Shown: positions 38,886-38,974 of the stretch, piece by piece
Layout: each line of letters opens with the position of its first letter
Numbering within the stretch: the first letter of the stretch is position 1
Assembly (NCBI RefSeq): GCF_013359945.1
Contig: NZ_JABWCS010000180.1
Location: 1 to 38,974 of the forward strand
Reading direction: 5' to 3'
DNA length: 38,974 bases
Origin: Paenibacillus agri
GTDB lineage: Bacteria; Bacillota; Bacilli; Paenibacillales; Paenibacillaceae
Translations under genes and position numbers: made by a program
The notes under the pieces: model-generated
What the model was told of the DNA's origin: nothing
The model's input: the letters and a program-made list of their open reading frames with translations, nothing else
Databases searched by the model: none

Positions 38886-38974
38886 AGGATAAGCCCTCGA
38901 CCGATTAGTATTGGTCAGCTCCATGCATTACTGCACTTCCACCTCCAACCTATCTACCTCGTCGTCTTCAAGGG
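38886..38974 (-). rRNA. 23S ribosomal RNA, 3' end (partial)
   Basis: The minus strand reads the conserved 23S end: CCCTTGAAGACGACGAGG at the window edge, then GGAGGTGGAAGTGCAGTAAT, then ACTAATCGGTCGAGGGCTTA. The exact 3' end is set by comparison with B. subtilis from memory and may be off by a few bases. The gene continues beyond the window. Confidence 0.93.

Overview
The window looks like chromosomal DNA of a spore-forming, low-to-mid GC Gram-positive bacterium of the Paenibacillaceae, probably Paenibacillus. The evidence is an SspI small acid-soluble spore protein, KtrA, LiaFSR with PspA-type genes, strong AGGAGG ribosome sites, and a tRNA cluster in the order of the Bacillus subtilis trnD cluster behind a 23S rRNA gene. 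Most genes lie on the minus strand.

Layout. 1-1446: the 5' part of an IS110-family transposase and, next to it, a complete IS5-family (IS427-like) element of 857 bp. 2082-8133: housekeeping genes (SpoU/TrmH rRNA methyltransferase, KtrA, SspI, RF3, glucose-6-phosphate dehydrogenase). 8338-14894: a YwmB-like exported protein, then liaF-liaS-liaR and an upstream four-gene psp operon (small membrane protein, PspA, PspC, second PspA). 15183-20226: a divergent response regulator / short-loop histidine kinase / ABC ATPase / large FtsX permease module. Together these form an envelope-stress and antimicrobial-peptide response island. 20331-22626: a methionine ABC importer (MetQ, MetI, and a MetN without its C-terminal regulatory domain). 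22930-27602: an amino-sugar-acid catabolic operon: metallohydrolase, DgaE-type ammonia lyase, DgaF-type aldolase, KDG kinase, GntR repressor. It has a clear sigma-A promoter and an 18-bp perfect palindrome as likely operator. 28341-36616: a nucleoside ABC importer (BMP lipoprotein, ATPase, two permeases) joined in one operon to a nucleoside hydrolase and an ADP-ribosylglycohydrolase-family protein, with a divergent AraC regulator. 37102-38974: 17 tRNA genes, including three tandem tRNA-His copies, and the 3' end of a 23S rRNA gene.

The most unusual signal is in the gaps. Three intergenic regions (2983-3168, 12107-12290, 27982-28166) each hold four 21-bp units that start TAA and end TTA. Two are in forward orientation and two in reverse. 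The spacing inside each pair is exactly 51 bp in all six pairs, and the overall span is 184-186 bp. One locus has a different unit sequence but the same geometry. The 30-bp spacers are not conserved. I recognise no named repeat family with this design. Other structured gaps are a 269-bp palindrome-ended element upstream of liaF, a three-way-junction-like palindrome at 9258-9377, and a structured leader upstream of the IS110 transposase that may be a bridge RNA.

Limits: family names rest on reading motifs and gene order, with no database search. Start sites were chosen by ribosome-binding site and overlap.
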